IMG/VR virus record: IMGVR_UViG_3300020424_000003
Span: 16,676-80,675 of that record
Length of the DNA stretch: 64,000 nt
Strand: one strand, 5' to 3'
From: a virus
A model generated the notes under the pieces. The model was not told the origin of the DNA, made no database searches, and worked only from the letters and a program-made list of their open reading frames with translations. The translations under genes were made by a program, and so were the position numbers. Positions 48,093 to 56,641 of the stretch are shown here, piece by piece. How positions within the stretch are numbered: position 1 is the first letter of the stretch; each line of letters opens with the position of its first letter.

Positions 48093-48316
48093 AGTGGCTT
48101 TTAATTTCCGCGGCATTGAATCTTCAGATTACCTATCCTAGCCAGGAAGTCTGTAATCAGGCACTTGAACAAGTGAAAGGACAAGATATGTCCGCCATTT
48201 GTATTCCAGCAGGAGAGAATAAGATGGAGACGCAGATGAATTCTGTATTCACTAATTTCTTAGGATTGGTGCAAGAATTACAGAAGATGGAATTGGATAA
48301 CCAAAATACAAAATAA
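48089..48316 (+). CDS. Small exported protein
   Basis: 75 residues, short hydrophobic start MKWLLISAALNLQ. Two Cys (VCNQA, SAICIP). Confidence 0.55.
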   Translation: MKWLLISAALNLQITYPSQEVCNQALEQVKGQDMSAICIPAGENKMETQMNSVFTNFLGLVQELQKMELDNQNTK

Positions 48317-48319
48317 TGG

Positions 48320-48348
48320 TTGACCTTTAAGAGAACTGGCATTATAAT
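48320..48348 (+). promoter_or_regulatory. Early promoter with second -10 box
   Basis: TTGACC, 17-bp spacer ending GGCAT, TATAAT, N5, TATAAT: the clearest example. Confidence 0.9.
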
Positions 48349-48386
48349 AAAAGTATAATTAGGCATTTATGAAAGGGCAAAAAAAT

Positions 48387-48677
48387 ATGAACAATCTAGT
48401 CACAAAGGCAAGTGAGTTAATCTACCAAATGGACAACGATCAGTTGAACCAAGTTATCGAAGCAATCAAATTGAAAAGAACACACCTAGCCAAACAGGCT
48501 GTGAGATCTTTTAGGATTGGTGACATTGTAGGATTTACTGGCAAGAGGGGCCAACAAGTTTCCGGTAAGGTAAAGAAAATTAATCAGAAATATATTTTAA
48601 TAGATTGTGGTACCCAAGGTCAATGGAGAGTACCAGGCAATCATCTTACAAAATTAGGTATAGGAGAGGAGGTGTAA
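48387..48677 (+). CDS. Early protein with KOW/SH3-like barrel
   Basis: 96 residues from MNNLVTKASELIYQM. Helix (DQLNQVIEAIKLKRTHLAKQ) then RIGDIVGFTGKRGQQVSGKVKKINQKYILIDCG, a KOW-like barrel. Typical of a nucleic-acid-binding small protein of marine T4-like phages. Confidence 0.7.
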   Translation: MNNLVTKASELIYQMDNDQLNQVIEAIKLKRTHLAKQAVRSFRIGDIVGFTGKRGQQVSGKVKKINQKYILIDCGTQGQWRVPGNHLTKLGIGEEV

Positions 48678-48678
48678 T

Positions 48679-48837
48679 ATGGATAGAGAAGCATTAGAAA
48701 ACATCGTCCTCAACGGCATAGCAGGCGTAGACGGAATCTGTGATATGATAAAAGATTGCATCGACTCAGGAGACCTACAAGGTGCGAAAGATTGGATCGA
48801 TCAATTGAATGAAGAAATTTACGAGGTCTCAAAATAA
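48679..48837 (+). CDS. Small helical protein
   Basis: 52 residues, MDREALENIVLNGIAGVDG; AGGAGG upstream. No function assigned. Confidence 0.6.
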   Translation: MDREALENIVLNGIAGVDGICDMIKDCIDSGDLQGAKDWIDQLNEEIYEVSK

Positions 48838-49061
48838 TGGGACCTTTTTCAGAAGAATTACAATATAAAAGAGCAGAAGCAATTGAGCGACTACTCAAGA
48901 ACAATCCTCAATTGGATGCTATTACCAAGTCCATGTGGGAACAGAAATTGAAGGGTCTTTGCTATGACGAAGATTCTTATAATGCAAGAGTGAGAATGAT
49001 CTTCTCAGGAGTGAAAAGGTTTACAGATGAAATTACGAGCAGGCGATACGGTATCAATTAA
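48837..49061 (+). CDS. Small helical protein
   Basis: 74 residues, MGPFSEELQYKRAEAIERLL; overlaps the previous stop by 1 nt and the next gene by 35 nt. No function assigned. Confidence 0.55.
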   Translation: MGPFSEELQYKRAEAIERLLKNNPQLDAITKSMWEQKLKGLCYDEDSYNARVRMIFSGVKRFTDEITSRRYGIN

Positions 49062-49443
49062 GTATAAGAATTCAATGTGGGAATATCGTGATCGCTATGC
49101 CTTTCACATTCCGGAATTCAATTATTACGAAGGTAAAGTCCTATATGAAAAATGGTTTGAAGCAGGTGAAGTTGGCTTGACCACAGACCAACCCCATTTC
49201 CCATTTAGGAGACTTCGAATGGAAAGGATTGTGGAGATCAATGGCAAAAAATCCAAATTCTCCGCGAAATCGCTTTCGACATCAAAAGACGGTCCGGAAC
49301 GAACGATCACTATTAAGGGTTCGACAGGAAGCCTATACCAGGTTCAAATCGGAGGGAGCCGGGGACCATCTTGCTCTTGTAAAGGCTATCAATTTCGTAG
49401 GTCTTGCAGACACATCGTCGAAGCAGAAAAAATCGCGGCATAA
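49027..49443 (+). CDS. SWIM-type zinc-finger protein
   Basis: 138 residues. C-terminal CSCKGYQFRRSCRHI is a CxCxnCxH SWIM motif, a zinc-binding module used in DNA binding or protein interaction. N-terminal half is a beta-rich fold beginning RAGDTVSIKYKN. Confidence 0.75.
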   Translation: MKLRAGDTVSIKYKNSMWEYRDRYAFHIPEFNYYEGKVLYEKWFEAGEVGLTTDQPHFPFRRLRMERIVEINGKKSKFSAKSLSTSKDGPERTITIKGSTGSLYQVQIGGSRGPSCSCKGYQFRRSCRHIVEAEKIAA

Positions 49444-49473
49444 AAGAACCAGAACAAAAAGAACAAAAAGAGG

Positions 49474-49502
49474 TTGACATATTGAAGCTCTGGCTTTAAT
49501 AT
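49474..49502 (+). promoter_or_regulatory. Early promoter with second -10 box
   Basis: TTGACA, 17-bp spacer ending GGCTT, TAATAT, N5, TATAAT. Confidence 0.85.
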
Positions 49503-49531
49503 AAAACTATAATTTGATAATGAGGCACAAA

Positions 49532-49750
49532 ATGAAAAGATTAGAGGCAAATGAATTGGTAGAGCAGATGGCTCGTCAACCTGAAGACAGCAAGAAAGAG
49601 TTCGCAAGAATTCTTGCTAAGAAATGGCCACACCTGGCATCAAACATCGTTCAGTATATCGACATTGAGCTGATGGATCAGGAGGCACAAAAAGGCATTT
49701 GGTCTGACTTCGCTGAAGAAGGATTGACCAAGGAAATGGAGGCAAAGTAA
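49532..49750 (+). CDS. Small early protein
   Basis: 72 residues, MKRLEANELVEQMARQPEDSK; helical, with GAGGCACAAAATG leader. Not recognised. Confidence 0.65.
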   Translation: MKRLEANELVEQMARQPEDSKKEFARILAKKWPHLASNIVQYIDIELMDQEAQKGIWSDFAEEGLTKEMEAK

Positions 49751-49752
49751 AT

Positions 49753-49896
49753 ATGATTAAGGCTATAATTTTTATGGGCTTAGGTGCTTTGATATTTTAT
49801 CTTTATCAGAATCCAGGAGAAATGAATTCTGTGATTGATCAAGGTAAGGCATTGATAAATCAAGGTGCAAGTATTATCCAAGAGAATACTCAGTAA
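49753..49896 (+). CDS. Small membrane protein
   Basis: 47 residues, MIKAIIFMGLGALIFYLYQN then a polar tail; 2 nt after the previous stop. Confidence 0.55.
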   Translation: MIKAIIFMGLGALIFYLYQNPGEMNSVIDQGKALINQGASIIQENTQ

Positions 49897-49912
49897 GGTT
49901 TGAGGAGGGCAT

Positions 49913-50347
49913 ATGGATATAATTTTTGACATTGATGGAACATTGATGAACATTTCGCATAGAAAAAAGTTCGTCGAGCAGAGACCAAAAGACTGGGATA
50001 AGTTTCGTGAGGCAACGAAAGATGATGTTCCTAACTTGGATGTCTTTGCGATAGCCATAGCATTACAGAAACAAGGGCATAATATTTTAATCGCTTCAGG
50101 AAGAAACAAGAGCCAACGAGCAATCACAATGATGCAATTGATGAAAGAGAAATTGGTCTTTAGGGCATTGGAGTTAAGAAGTGACACGGATTATCGACCA
50201 GATCATATTGTCAAGGCCGATATGTTAGAAAAATTTAAGGCTGACGGTTGGAAGCCTGAATTGGTATTTGACGACAGAAGTTCAGTCGTGGATATGTGGA
50301 GAAGCAAAGGTCTTAGAGCGGTGCAAGTCGCTCCTGGAGACTTTTAG
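49913..50347 (+). CDS. HAD phosphatase, T4 polynucleotide 3'-phosphatase-like
   Basis: 144 residues: DIIFDIDGTLMNISHR with the nucleophile Asp; DWDKFREATKDDVPN; ILIASGRNKSQRAITMMQ; VFDDRSSVVDMWRSKG. This resembles the C-terminal phosphatase domain of T4 Pnkp, which removes 3'-phosphates from RNA/DNA ends. A kinase domain is absent. Supports an RNA-repair or tRNA-repair role. Confidence 0.8.
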   Translation: MDIIFDIDGTLMNISHRKKFVEQRPKDWDKFREATKDDVPNLDVFAIAIALQKQGHNILIASGRNKSQRAITMMQLMKEKLVFRALELRSDTDYRPDHIVKADMLEKFKADGWKPELVFDDRSSVVDMWRSKGLRAVQVAPGDF

Positions 50348-50415
50348 ATAGGTAGTGGAGTAGAAACCCTGTTAGACCTAACACCGATGTGAGATATTAA
50401 GTTAGGCGAGTTATC

Positions 50416-50444
50416 GGGGGGCGACTTTCTAGGAGAGGCCCCCC
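50416..50444 (+). terminator. GC-rich hairpin
   Basis: GGGGGGC / GCCCCCC stem with a 15-nt loop, no T-run; in the 50348-50463 gap. Confidence 0.45.
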
Positions 50445-50463
50445 ACCCTTAAAGGAGGATTGA

Positions 50464-50643
50464 ATGGGATATACAATTTTACAACCAATAGACACCAAAA
50501 GATACACTCCGATGGAGGGTCTTGAGGGTCCTTTTATGCAGACATCCGGAAAGGTATTGTATTACGATCCGGCGGAAGGTAAGTATTATGATAGAGATAC
50601 TGATATGTATCTTGAACACAATGAATGGGAGAGTCACCAATGA
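50464..50643 (+). CDS. Small early protein
   Basis: 59 residues, MGYTILQPIDTKRYTPMEGL; AGGAGG upstream. Tyr-rich. Stop overlaps the next ATG (ATGA). Confidence 0.65.
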   Translation: MGYTILQPIDTKRYTPMEGLEGPFMQTSGKVLYYDPAEGKYYDRDTDMYLEHNEWESHQ

Positions 50644-50933
50644 TTAAAGCAGAAGATATCAAGCCAGGTAAATCTTATGCCTGTAAGTTTAAGGTTGAAA
50701 CTATGTTAGACCAATTTGGTCGTCCACCTAATCTATCAGATGTTCCTTTGAAAGGTCCTGGTATGTATGAAAGTTTTGGATTGATCACGATCCGAGATTC
50801 AGAAAAGAAATTATTCAAAATTCAAGATCTCAAGAACAATACCGGAAGGAAGACTTCAAATGAATTCATCGTTCCTTGGTCAGATTGTTGGGATATTGAT
50901 GAGGCAGAATTGGTTGACAAGGAGGTTGACTAA
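50640..50933 (+). CDS. Small early protein
   Basis: 97 residues from MIKAEDIKPGKSYACKFKVET, a beta-barrel-like start, with Trp/acidic tail WSDCWDIDEAELVDKEVD. Confidence 0.65.
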   Translation: MIKAEDIKPGKSYACKFKVETMLDQFGRPPNLSDVPLKGPGMYESFGLITIRDSEKKLFKIQDLKNNTGRKTSNEFIVPWSDCWDIDEAELVDKEVD

Positions 50934-50954
50934 ATCACCTTTAGGCTATAAATT
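50926..50954 (+). promoter_or_regulatory. Early promoter
   Basis: TTGACT, 17-bp spacer, TAAATT. Confidence 0.6.
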
Positions 50955-50984
50955 ATAAAAACAATAAAAAACAGAAAGGCAAAT

Positions 50985-51161
50985 ATGTCATTAGGACCAA
51001 GTATAACAACCGAGCAAGAAGATAAACAAAATAGATTGAACGAGCTTATGGCAAAGTTCTTAGCCAAGGGCGGAAAGATCGAAAAAATTCCATACGGTAT
51101 GACAGGCGAAATGTATCGTGACATGAAAAAAGGCAAAAAGAAAAAAGGACGAAAGAAGTGA
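50985..51161 (+). CDS. Small basic early protein
   Basis: 58 residues, MSLGPSITTEQEDKQNRLNE then Lys-rich end (MKKGKKKKGRKK). Stop overlaps the next GTG start (GTGA). Confidence 0.6.
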   Translation: MSLGPSITTEQEDKQNRLNELMAKFLAKGGKIEKIPYGMTGEMYRDMKKGKKKKGRKK

Positions 51162-51382
51162 AAAAGTCAGACACTATTAAATTAATGATCGACAGCCTTG
51201 CTGATGATCGACCAAAGCTCTTCATTTTTGAAACTGAGAAAGAAGAAATAGAAATCAATGCTATGGACTTTCGAGATGCAGTTTTAACCTTAGAAGAAAG
51301 AGAGGGAATCCACAAGTTCAACGAGGTTCTCTCTATCCAAGAAATATCATCGCCCATTCCGGGCATTGATACCATCCACTAG
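51158..51382 (+). CDS. Small early protein
   Basis: 74 residues, GTG start, MKKSDTIKLMIDSLADDRPK; acidic alpha/beta. Lies upstream of the tRNA cluster in the same transcript. Confidence 0.6.
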   Translation: MKKSDTIKLMIDSLADDRPKLFIFETEKEEIEINAMDFRDAVLTLEEREGIHKFNEVLSIQEISSPIPGIDTIH

Positions 51383-51399
51383 ACAGAAGAGGAGATATC

Positions 51400-51486
51400 G
51401 ACCGCGTGGCGGAATAGGTAGACGCAACGGACTTAAAATCCGTTATCGATATCGGTGTGTGGGTTCGAGTCCCTCCGCGGTCACCA
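51400..51486 (+). tRNA. tRNA-Leu (TAA)
   Basis: 87 nt with encoded CCA; acceptor GACCGCG / CGCGGTC; anticodon loop CTTAAAA; long variable arm. Confidence 0.93.
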
Positions 51487-51499
51487 CCCTTTGAATAAT

Positions 51500-51576
51500 C
51501 TGCCCGTAGCTCAGCTGGACAGAGCAATGGCCTTCTAAGCCATGGGTCGAGGGTTCGAATCCTTCCGGGCAGGCCA
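51500..51576 (+). tRNA. tRNA-Arg (TCT)
   Basis: 77 nt with encoded CCA; acceptor CTGCCCG / CGGGCAG; anticodon loop CTTCTAA. Confidence 0.92.
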
Positions 51577-51578
51577 AA

Positions 51579-51672
51579 GGTCCTATAGTTTAACGGTAAA
51601 ACACCCGATTTATATTCGGCATAGTCTCCAGATTAGAGAGCGATCCTGGTTCGAATCCAGGTGGGACCACCA
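51579..51672 (+). tRNA. Atypical tRNA, anticodon TAT (Ile?) with large variable region
   Basis: 94 nt with encoded CCA; acceptor GGTCCTA / TGGGACC; T-arm standard. The anticodon arm CCGA-TTTATAT-TCGG reads TAT (AUA, Ile), yet 24 nt separate it from the T-arm, with a TCTC/GAGA mini-hairpin, as in class II tRNAs. Class II with TAT is unexpected; insertion or another identity cannot be excluded. Confidence 0.7.
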
Positions 51673-51705
51673 ATTTTTTTCCATAAAATATAGACAAATT
51701 AGAGG

Positions 51706-51734
51706 TTGACAAATCGAGTCGTTGGCCTTATTAT
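51706..51734 (+). promoter_or_regulatory. Early promoter with second -10 box
   Basis: TTGACA, 17-bp spacer ending GGCCT, TATTAT, N5, TATAAA. Confidence 0.85.
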
Positions 51735-51768
51735 AATAGTATAAATGAAACAAAAGAAAGAGGGCAAA

Positions 51769-52164
51769 ATGACATTCGTAATTTATAGAACAGATACCAC
51801 AGAAATAGTAAGTGAGAAAGACTATTCTTATAGTGGTCAAATCCATAAAACAGAAGGCCATGCTAAGGCTTCTTTGACTAGAATCAAGAAGAAGTTCGCA
51901 GAAGGTCTTAAAAACAAAAGACCATATGGAACTTTCAAATTTGAAGGTTTAGGCATTCATGAGAATGGCAAGACTGGTAGACAAGCCAGAGGTGAGTTGA
52001 CTGGTGAAATGGTTGAGATGAAGATCATAGATCAGGAAACTTACAGAAACGAAATTGAAGCCCAAGAAGAAGTCACGAACATGATGACAGGCAAGAAGTT
52101 CAAACAGAGTGTGAATACTCCACATTTCATGTCACCAAGTTCAGAGACATATTGGAGTATGTAA
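51769..52164 (+). CDS. Early phage protein
   Basis: 131 residues from MTFVIYRTDTTEIVSEKDYS (leader AAAGAGGGCAAAATG). Charged alpha/beta; not recognised. Confidence 0.65.
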   Translation: MTFVIYRTDTTEIVSEKDYSYSGQIHKTEGHAKASLTRIKKKFAEGLKNKRPYGTFKFEGLGIHENGKTGRQARGELTGEMVEMKIIDQETYRNEIEAQEEVTNMMTGKKFKQSVNTPHFMSPSSETYWSM

Positions 52165-52180
52165 ATTGGTAGATCAGGGG

Positions 52181-52209
52181 TTGACAAATGTCGCCCCTGG
52201 CTATAAAGT
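52181..52209 (+). promoter_or_regulatory. Early promoter with second -10 box
   Basis: TTGACA, 17-bp spacer, TAAAGT (or TATAAA at 15 bp), N5, TATAAT. Confidence 0.7.
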
Positions 52210-52249
52210 AAAATTATAATATTAATAAGGCAAACAGAAAGAGGCTAAA

Positions 52250-52759
52250 ATGGCAACAAGGGCGAGAGTGGCACTTCAACTTAAAGAAGACAAAATCATA
52301 GGATCTTATCAGCATTGGGACGGATACCCAAGCGGACTAGGATACAATCTCATTGACAATTGGTATAGAGCTGACAAGGTAGAAAAGGCTATCATGTTAG
52401 GTGATGCATCTAAATGGGGTCAGTTCATAGGTGAAAAAATTGGCTTTGATAACAGAGAAGCAGATTCATATGATTACCAGAATGTTTATTATGGCCGTGA
52501 TAGAGGTGAGAAAGATTGTAATCATAAAGTTTATACCAGCGAAGAAGCATATTTGAAGAACGGTTTCAACTCTGGAGAAGATTACATTTACCTGGGCAAG
52601 ATGATTGGCCAGAAGGATTACTTAGGTAGAGAACAAGTGACTTGGTTCTATGCGAAGTATGATATGAAGAAGTTTGAGCCGTTAGAGACGGTAGCAATTA
52701 TGGATCACATTGATGATCTAAAAAGGCATATGAAAGAGCAGTTGAAGGAGGTGGCATAG
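52250..52759 (+). CDS. Early phage protein
   Basis: 169 residues, MATRARVALQLKEDKIIGSYQHWDGYPSGLG..., aromatic/Gly-rich N-terminal fold. A related aromatic early protein follows directly. Not recognised. Confidence 0.65.
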   Translation: MATRARVALQLKEDKIIGSYQHWDGYPSGLGYNLIDNWYRADKVEKAIMLGDASKWGQFIGEKIGFDNREADSYDYQNVYYGRDRGEKDCNHKVYTSEEAYLKNGFNSGEDYIYLGKMIGQKDYLGREQVTWFYAKYDMKKFEPLETVAIMDHIDDLKRHMKEQLKEVA

Positions 52760-53187
52760 TGTCAGAACATTATGAAATTGATTCCTTAAAACACAAGGAC
52801 GGAAATTTTGATGTGAAGGTTGGATACTTCTATGAAGATCTTCACCCAGCAGATTTATATGATAATTCACCTAACCCAGATAACGATGGCAAGCCATATT
52901 ATGACACGGATGAAATGGCAAGAAGAATTGATTCGAACATGGATGCTTGGTTTGGCTTCTGGGCGAAATATTATTACAAAGGTCACGAAGTAGGTTATGC
53001 TAACCTAGGTGGGCTTTATTATGAGAACGATGATGCAGAAGGCGTTATTGTAAAAGAAGCCAAGACAGGAGATGATTGTTGGTATAAAGATGTTATTGAC
53101 GAAGCAAAGGATCAAGCGATTAAGGAAGTCGGCGATCTGCATAGGCAGATGGAGTTAGACTTTGGTCCATTGAAGGAGGTTGCATGA
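52759..53187 (+). CDS. Early phage protein
   Basis: 142 residues, GTG start; acidic/aromatic (KVGYFYEDLHPADLYDNSPN). Overlaps the previous stop. Confidence 0.65.
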   Translation: MSEHYEIDSLKHKDGNFDVKVGYFYEDLHPADLYDNSPNPDNDGKPYYDTDEMARRIDSNMDAWFGFWAKYYYKGHEVGYANLGGLYYENDDAEGVIVKEAKTGDDCWYKDVIDEAKDQAIKEVGDLHRQMELDFGPLKEVA

Positions 53188-53345
53188 AAATCATAATTGG
53201 TCTGACTATGATGCTTTTAGGCGTGGGCATGATTTTTTATGATGGCATGAGCAGAGAAGTATGGGATATTGATGTAGGTCTTTGGACCTTCTTCGGAATA
53301 TCAATTGGCTTCTTTGGTTATATGCTTTGGGATGATAAGTTTTAG
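53184..53345 (+). CDS. Small two-helix membrane protein
   Basis: 53 residues, MKIIIGLTMMLLGVGMIFYD then WTFFGISIGFFGYMLW; ATGA overlap with the previous stop. Confidence 0.65.
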   Translation: MKIIIGLTMMLLGVGMIFYDGMSREVWDIDVGLWTFFGISIGFFGYMLWDDKF

Positions 53346-53461
53346 AGTTTCGATTCAGGCCAGTTGGAAATGGCTTGATGAGATGGTTTTCGTCCGATGC
53401 GGACGGTTTACCCCGATCTTAGATCAAATAAACCATAAAGCGGCGAAGTAGAAGTAGGAGA

Positions 53462-53605
53462 ATGGCATTGAACGAATTGATTCGACCAACAGATGATAGG
53501 GGAGATATTGCTAGAGCATTGAATAAATGGGCGACTTCGAAAACTCAAGATCCTACAAATATATTGGTGATCTTTGACATTGACGAATCAAGGCAAAGGT
53601 TATAA
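53462..53605 (+). CDS. Small protein
   Basis: 47 residues, MALNELIRPTDDRGDIARAL, AGGAG upstream; its 3' end overlaps the next promoter. Contains NILVIFDID, like the HAD start in 49913; perhaps chance. Confidence 0.5.
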   Translation: MALNELIRPTDDRGDIARALNKWATSKTQDPTNILVIFDIDESRQRL

Positions 53606-53608
53606 TAT
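53580..53608 (+). promoter_or_regulatory. Early promoter with second -10 box
   Basis: TTGACG, 17-bp spacer, TAATAT, N5, TATAAT. Confidence 0.65.
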
Positions 53609-53634
53609 AAACTTATAATTAAAAGGAGGGCAAT

Positions 53635-54294
53635 ATGCCAAATTGGTGTAATAACAATATAACAATAGAAGGTCCCAAAGAGAAGATCAAAGCAATCTGG
53701 GACAAAGTTCAAGCAGACCCTGATAAAGGGTTTTTTCAACATCTTGTTCCGGCTCCAAAAGAACTAGACGGAACCACTTCCCCTACTCCAGAACCAGGTT
53801 GGGCTAATTACAAAGGTCCACAGCCAGTGGTAGACGGTTGTGATAATTGGTATGATTGGAGAGTGAAGTATTGGGGTACCAAGTGGGATATCTCAATTGA
53901 TGATTCAGGCTTAGATTATTATGAAGAGGGTGACAAGAGTTATATCAAAGGTTGGTATGACACGGCTTGGGGACCTGCTTTAGAATGTTTCGATACATTC
54001 CTAAGAAAACATAACGACATCTATATCACGAATCTTTATTACGAACCTGGTTGTGATTTCGCAGGCATTTATACTGACGGACATGACGATGGTATTAATC
54101 CAAGTGATTATAAAGCAGATGACTTCTTAGAAGCGGATAGAGACACCGTAGTAGGTCAATTGGACGAGTGCTTTAGCATTGGTGAAACAATGGCCGAATA
54201 TGAAGAAGAACAAGAAACAGAAGCAGAACGAAAGGTAAGAGAACTTGTCGTTGAAAAGAAGGCTCAGAATATGCCGGAAAAGGAGATAGCATGA
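53635..54294 (+). CDS. Api92/DUF1281-like protein
   Basis: 219 residues, MPNWCNNNITIEGPKEKIKA opens like DUF1281 proteins (PNWCxNxxxxxG) found on phages and plasmids; then Trp/Asp-rich ferredoxin-like core and acidic helical tail. Role unknown. Confidence 0.7.
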   Translation: MPNWCNNNITIEGPKEKIKAIWDKVQADPDKGFFQHLVPAPKELDGTTSPTPEPGWANYKGPQPVVDGCDNWYDWRVKYWGTKWDISIDDSGLDYYEEGDKSYIKGWYDTAWGPALECFDTFLRKHNDIYITNLYYEPGCDFAGIYTDGHDDGINPSDYKADDFLEADRDTVVGQLDECFSIGETMAEYEEEQETEAERKVRELVVEKKAQNMPEKEIA

Positions 54295-54524
54295 GTAAGA
54301 AGTGGAAAATATGTGTTGACCTAGATTCAGCTCAAGAAGATGCAGAGTTTTTAGAAGAGCAGACTATCGTGGCTGACACTGAAGAAGAAGCATTGAAAAA
54401 AGCTCAGGCTCTGATTAAAGAAGAAATGATCAGTGGCCCATACTACAATCTTTCTGAATATGATGGAGAGGACGAAGTCGAAGAGGAATCAGAACCTTTC
54501 AGTGAGGAGGAATATGGAGTATAG
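54291..54524 (+). CDS. Small acidic early protein
   Basis: 77 residues, strongly acidic (DGEDEVEEESEPFSEEEYGV at the C-terminus). Could be a DNA mimic, but not established. ATGA overlap. Confidence 0.65.
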   Translation: MSKKWKICVDLDSAQEDAEFLEEQTIVADTEEEALKKAQALIKEEMISGPYYNLSEYDGEDEVEEESEPFSEEEYGV

Positions 54525-55068
54525 CAAGGTAGACCATAGGCTAGACGATAGGTCAGCAAGGTTTCATGCAAGAGTCATGAAGGCGGATCTAGCCACTCTT
54601 GATTATGTTTATAATTCTCCTAGCGGACACAGAGACATCAATGTGGCAAGAGCCACAAACCATGTGACCTGGGACTACGGCAAGGATATGTGGTGTATGG
54701 TTGATCATTTGATGATAAACTTTTACATCAAGGCCAAGACAACGGATACCAGAGAACATCTTGAGGATAAGATCAATAGAGATGTGGTTGAGTTGATCAA
54801 AGGTCCTAGGTATTATGATTCAGCCAAGGTATATTGCATGATTGACATGGACTATCCAGAAGATGAATCAATATATGATTTAGTTAAAAAGCCGAAGAAG
54901 GATAGAAACCCGTGGTCAGTGGACGGCAAAGAAGGTGAGATCACTTATCATGTGACACTTCATATCCAAGAATGCAATAATTCTGACTTGGCTATATATG
55001 AAGACTATACCGGCGGTGGAAATTACTTTGATTTGTCAGGTAATGATTTAGAAAGGAAAGTGGCATGA
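54514..55068 (+). CDS. Early phage protein
   Basis: 184 residues from MEYSKVDHRLDDRSARFHAR (GAGGAGG upstream). Alpha/beta with DYPEDESIYDLV. Not recognised. Confidence 0.6.
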   Translation: MEYSKVDHRLDDRSARFHARVMKADLATLDYVYNSPSGHRDINVARATNHVTWDYGKDMWCMVDHLMINFYIKAKTTDTREHLEDKINRDVVELIKGPRYYDSAKVYCMIDMDYPEDESIYDLVKKPKKDRNPWSVDGKEGEITYHVTLHIQECNNSDLAIYEDYTGGGNYFDLSGNDLERKVA

Positions 55069-55406
55069 CAGAAGATCTAAAGAAGTTTGAAGACGATTCC
55101 ATTGTGGGAGAAGATAGCAGAGGCTATGGTTTGACCCACTATGTTTTATCAGAAAGATTGATGCAGGTTGAACACTCGACCATCAAAGAAGAAATGAACA
55201 AGGACGGACACTCCGATACCTTGATCTATATGCTGGACGGTGGCTTCAGAGGCTTTCACAAGATGAGCCCGGGTGAGCTATGGTCAGAATGGAAAGATGG
55301 TGCAGAAGCCAAGTGGTTTGAAATGTATGATGATGAATCACTTCCATATAGCATTTACGAAGAAGATCCGTTGGAGCAAGAAGCAGAACAAGGCAGACAG
55401 GGCTAA
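55065..55406 (+). CDS. Early phage protein
   Basis: 113 residues, acidic/aromatic (MTEDLKKFEDDSIVGEDSRG). ATGA overlap. Confidence 0.6.
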   Translation: MTEDLKKFEDDSIVGEDSRGYGLTHYVLSERLMQVEHSTIKEEMNKDGHSDTLIYMLDGGFRGFHKMSPGELWSEWKDGAEAKWFEMYDDESLPYSIYEEDPLEQEAEQGRQG

Positions 55407-55471
55407 TGATTGTCGTTGAAATAATCGCAGGCATGATGATAGCCAATCTTATTTTATCTATCGTGATGTAG
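55406..55471 (+). CDS. Tiny membrane peptide
   Basis: 21 residues, mostly hydrophobic (MIVVEIIAGMMIANLILSIV). Starts inside the previous stop. Confidence 0.4.
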   Translation: MIVVEIIAGMMIANLILSIVM

Positions 55472-55472
55472 A

Positions 55473-55479
55473 ATAAATA
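55473..55479 (+). promoter_or_regulatory. T4-type late promoter box
   Basis: ATAAATA 21 nt before 55500; the only late box in the 45-57 kb stretch. Confidence 0.5.
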
Positions 55480-55499
55480 TCTATACAGGAGCGATAGAT

Positions 55500-55934
55500 A
55501 TGGCATTCAAGTTATCTCAGCATTGGAAGGACAAGATCAGAACACGAGCAATGATCAATCGTGGCATCAGTGATCAGGTCAAAGAGAATTACAGAGTAAA
55601 ATGGGATCACCCAGATTGGGACAAGGGAGAAAAGGTTGAAGAAAAGACCTTTGCAGATCTCGATGAAGCCAAGAAGTATGGTGCATGGGTGGCTCGTAAT
55701 TATGATCTCAGAAGAGAGGGCAAGGACGAGAATTCAATTGATGTTAGAACAGGATACAATCCGGTGCCAGAGCCAAGTTCAGTGGTGCCCATAGCAATTG
55801 AGACTCCATTCGGACTATTGGAGCTCACGGAGATCGATGTGTTTGGAGAAGATGCAGGTTCATGGAGCCTTGTTGATGCATTGGTCAAGACAGGTGAACG
55901 AAACAAGGTAGAAGACGATTTCAGATCAGGATAG
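55500..55934 (+). CDS. Phage protein, unknown
   Basis: 144 residues, MAFKLSQHWKDKIRTRAMIN; basic N-terminus then DUF-like beta region. Followed by a gene-free stretch (55935-56140). Confidence 0.6.
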   Translation: MAFKLSQHWKDKIRTRAMINRGISDQVKENYRVKWDHPDWDKGEKVEEKTFADLDEAKKYGAWVARNYDLRREGKDENSIDVRTGYNPVPEPSSVVPIAIETPFGLLELTEIDVFGEDAGSWSLVDALVKTGERNKVEDDFRSG

Positions 55935-56140
55935 AGACAACGAGGCGAAAAAGCCATTTAGAGCCTACGGTCGGAAAGCCAAAATTTCAGACAGGGTAAG
56001 CCCTAGAGTGCGAAGCACGGACGGTCGCGATTTTTGTTCCGGAGTCTACGCCTCCTACACCAAAAGTCGCTCCGCTGATCCTAGAACCACCATACAAGCC
56101 ACCTTCGATGCCTCCGACATTCCTAGGAGTTTCTTTTACT

Positions 56141-56494
56141 ATGACTGACGATAAAGGACCTATGGTCTACTCTGTGGACGACGAAACAAAGGAGATTCTA
56201 ACAGAGTTCCTTAACCTTATAGAAGGCCTAGCAGACCTACAGATGACGGACGAAGCCACCGATGAACTACGACTCCTTAATCGTGATGTAGGAGCACGGT
56301 TCGGCATAGAATTCAGAGACATCGTGCTAGAGAGTGATGAAGATAGTGACGGCAATCCTAGGTTCACGGTTAAGAGTTATAGAGACAAAGTAGAGCTTGC
56401 CGATAAACGGCCTTCCTATTTGAAACTTGTTTCTGATAATGATGTGAAAGGTGCGCCTGATGGGGCAAGTAATGATGACGACAGGGTTGACTAG
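56141..56494 (+). CDS. Small acidic protein, uncertain
   Basis: 117 residues from MTDDKGPMVYSVDDETKE; a longer frame starts at 56108. Composition (AGGAG nearby) suggests a real but uncertain gene. Confidence 0.45.
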   Translation: MTDDKGPMVYSVDDETKEILTEFLNLIEGLADLQMTDEATDELRLLNRDVGARFGIEFRDIVLESDEDSDGNPRFTVKSYRDKVELADKRPSYLKLVSDNDVKGAPDGASNDDDRVD

Positions 56495-56641
56495 AGTGAA
56501 CCTACGGTGCGTCTATTGGCTCCTAGTCGCTTAACCACTCCTACCACACGCCAGGAAATTTAGATTTCTGTCTACCATTCCAATAGTAGAGTAAGGCCAC
56601 TTTCGTAGCCTTACACGGCTATGAACACCTAAATAAGTGCG

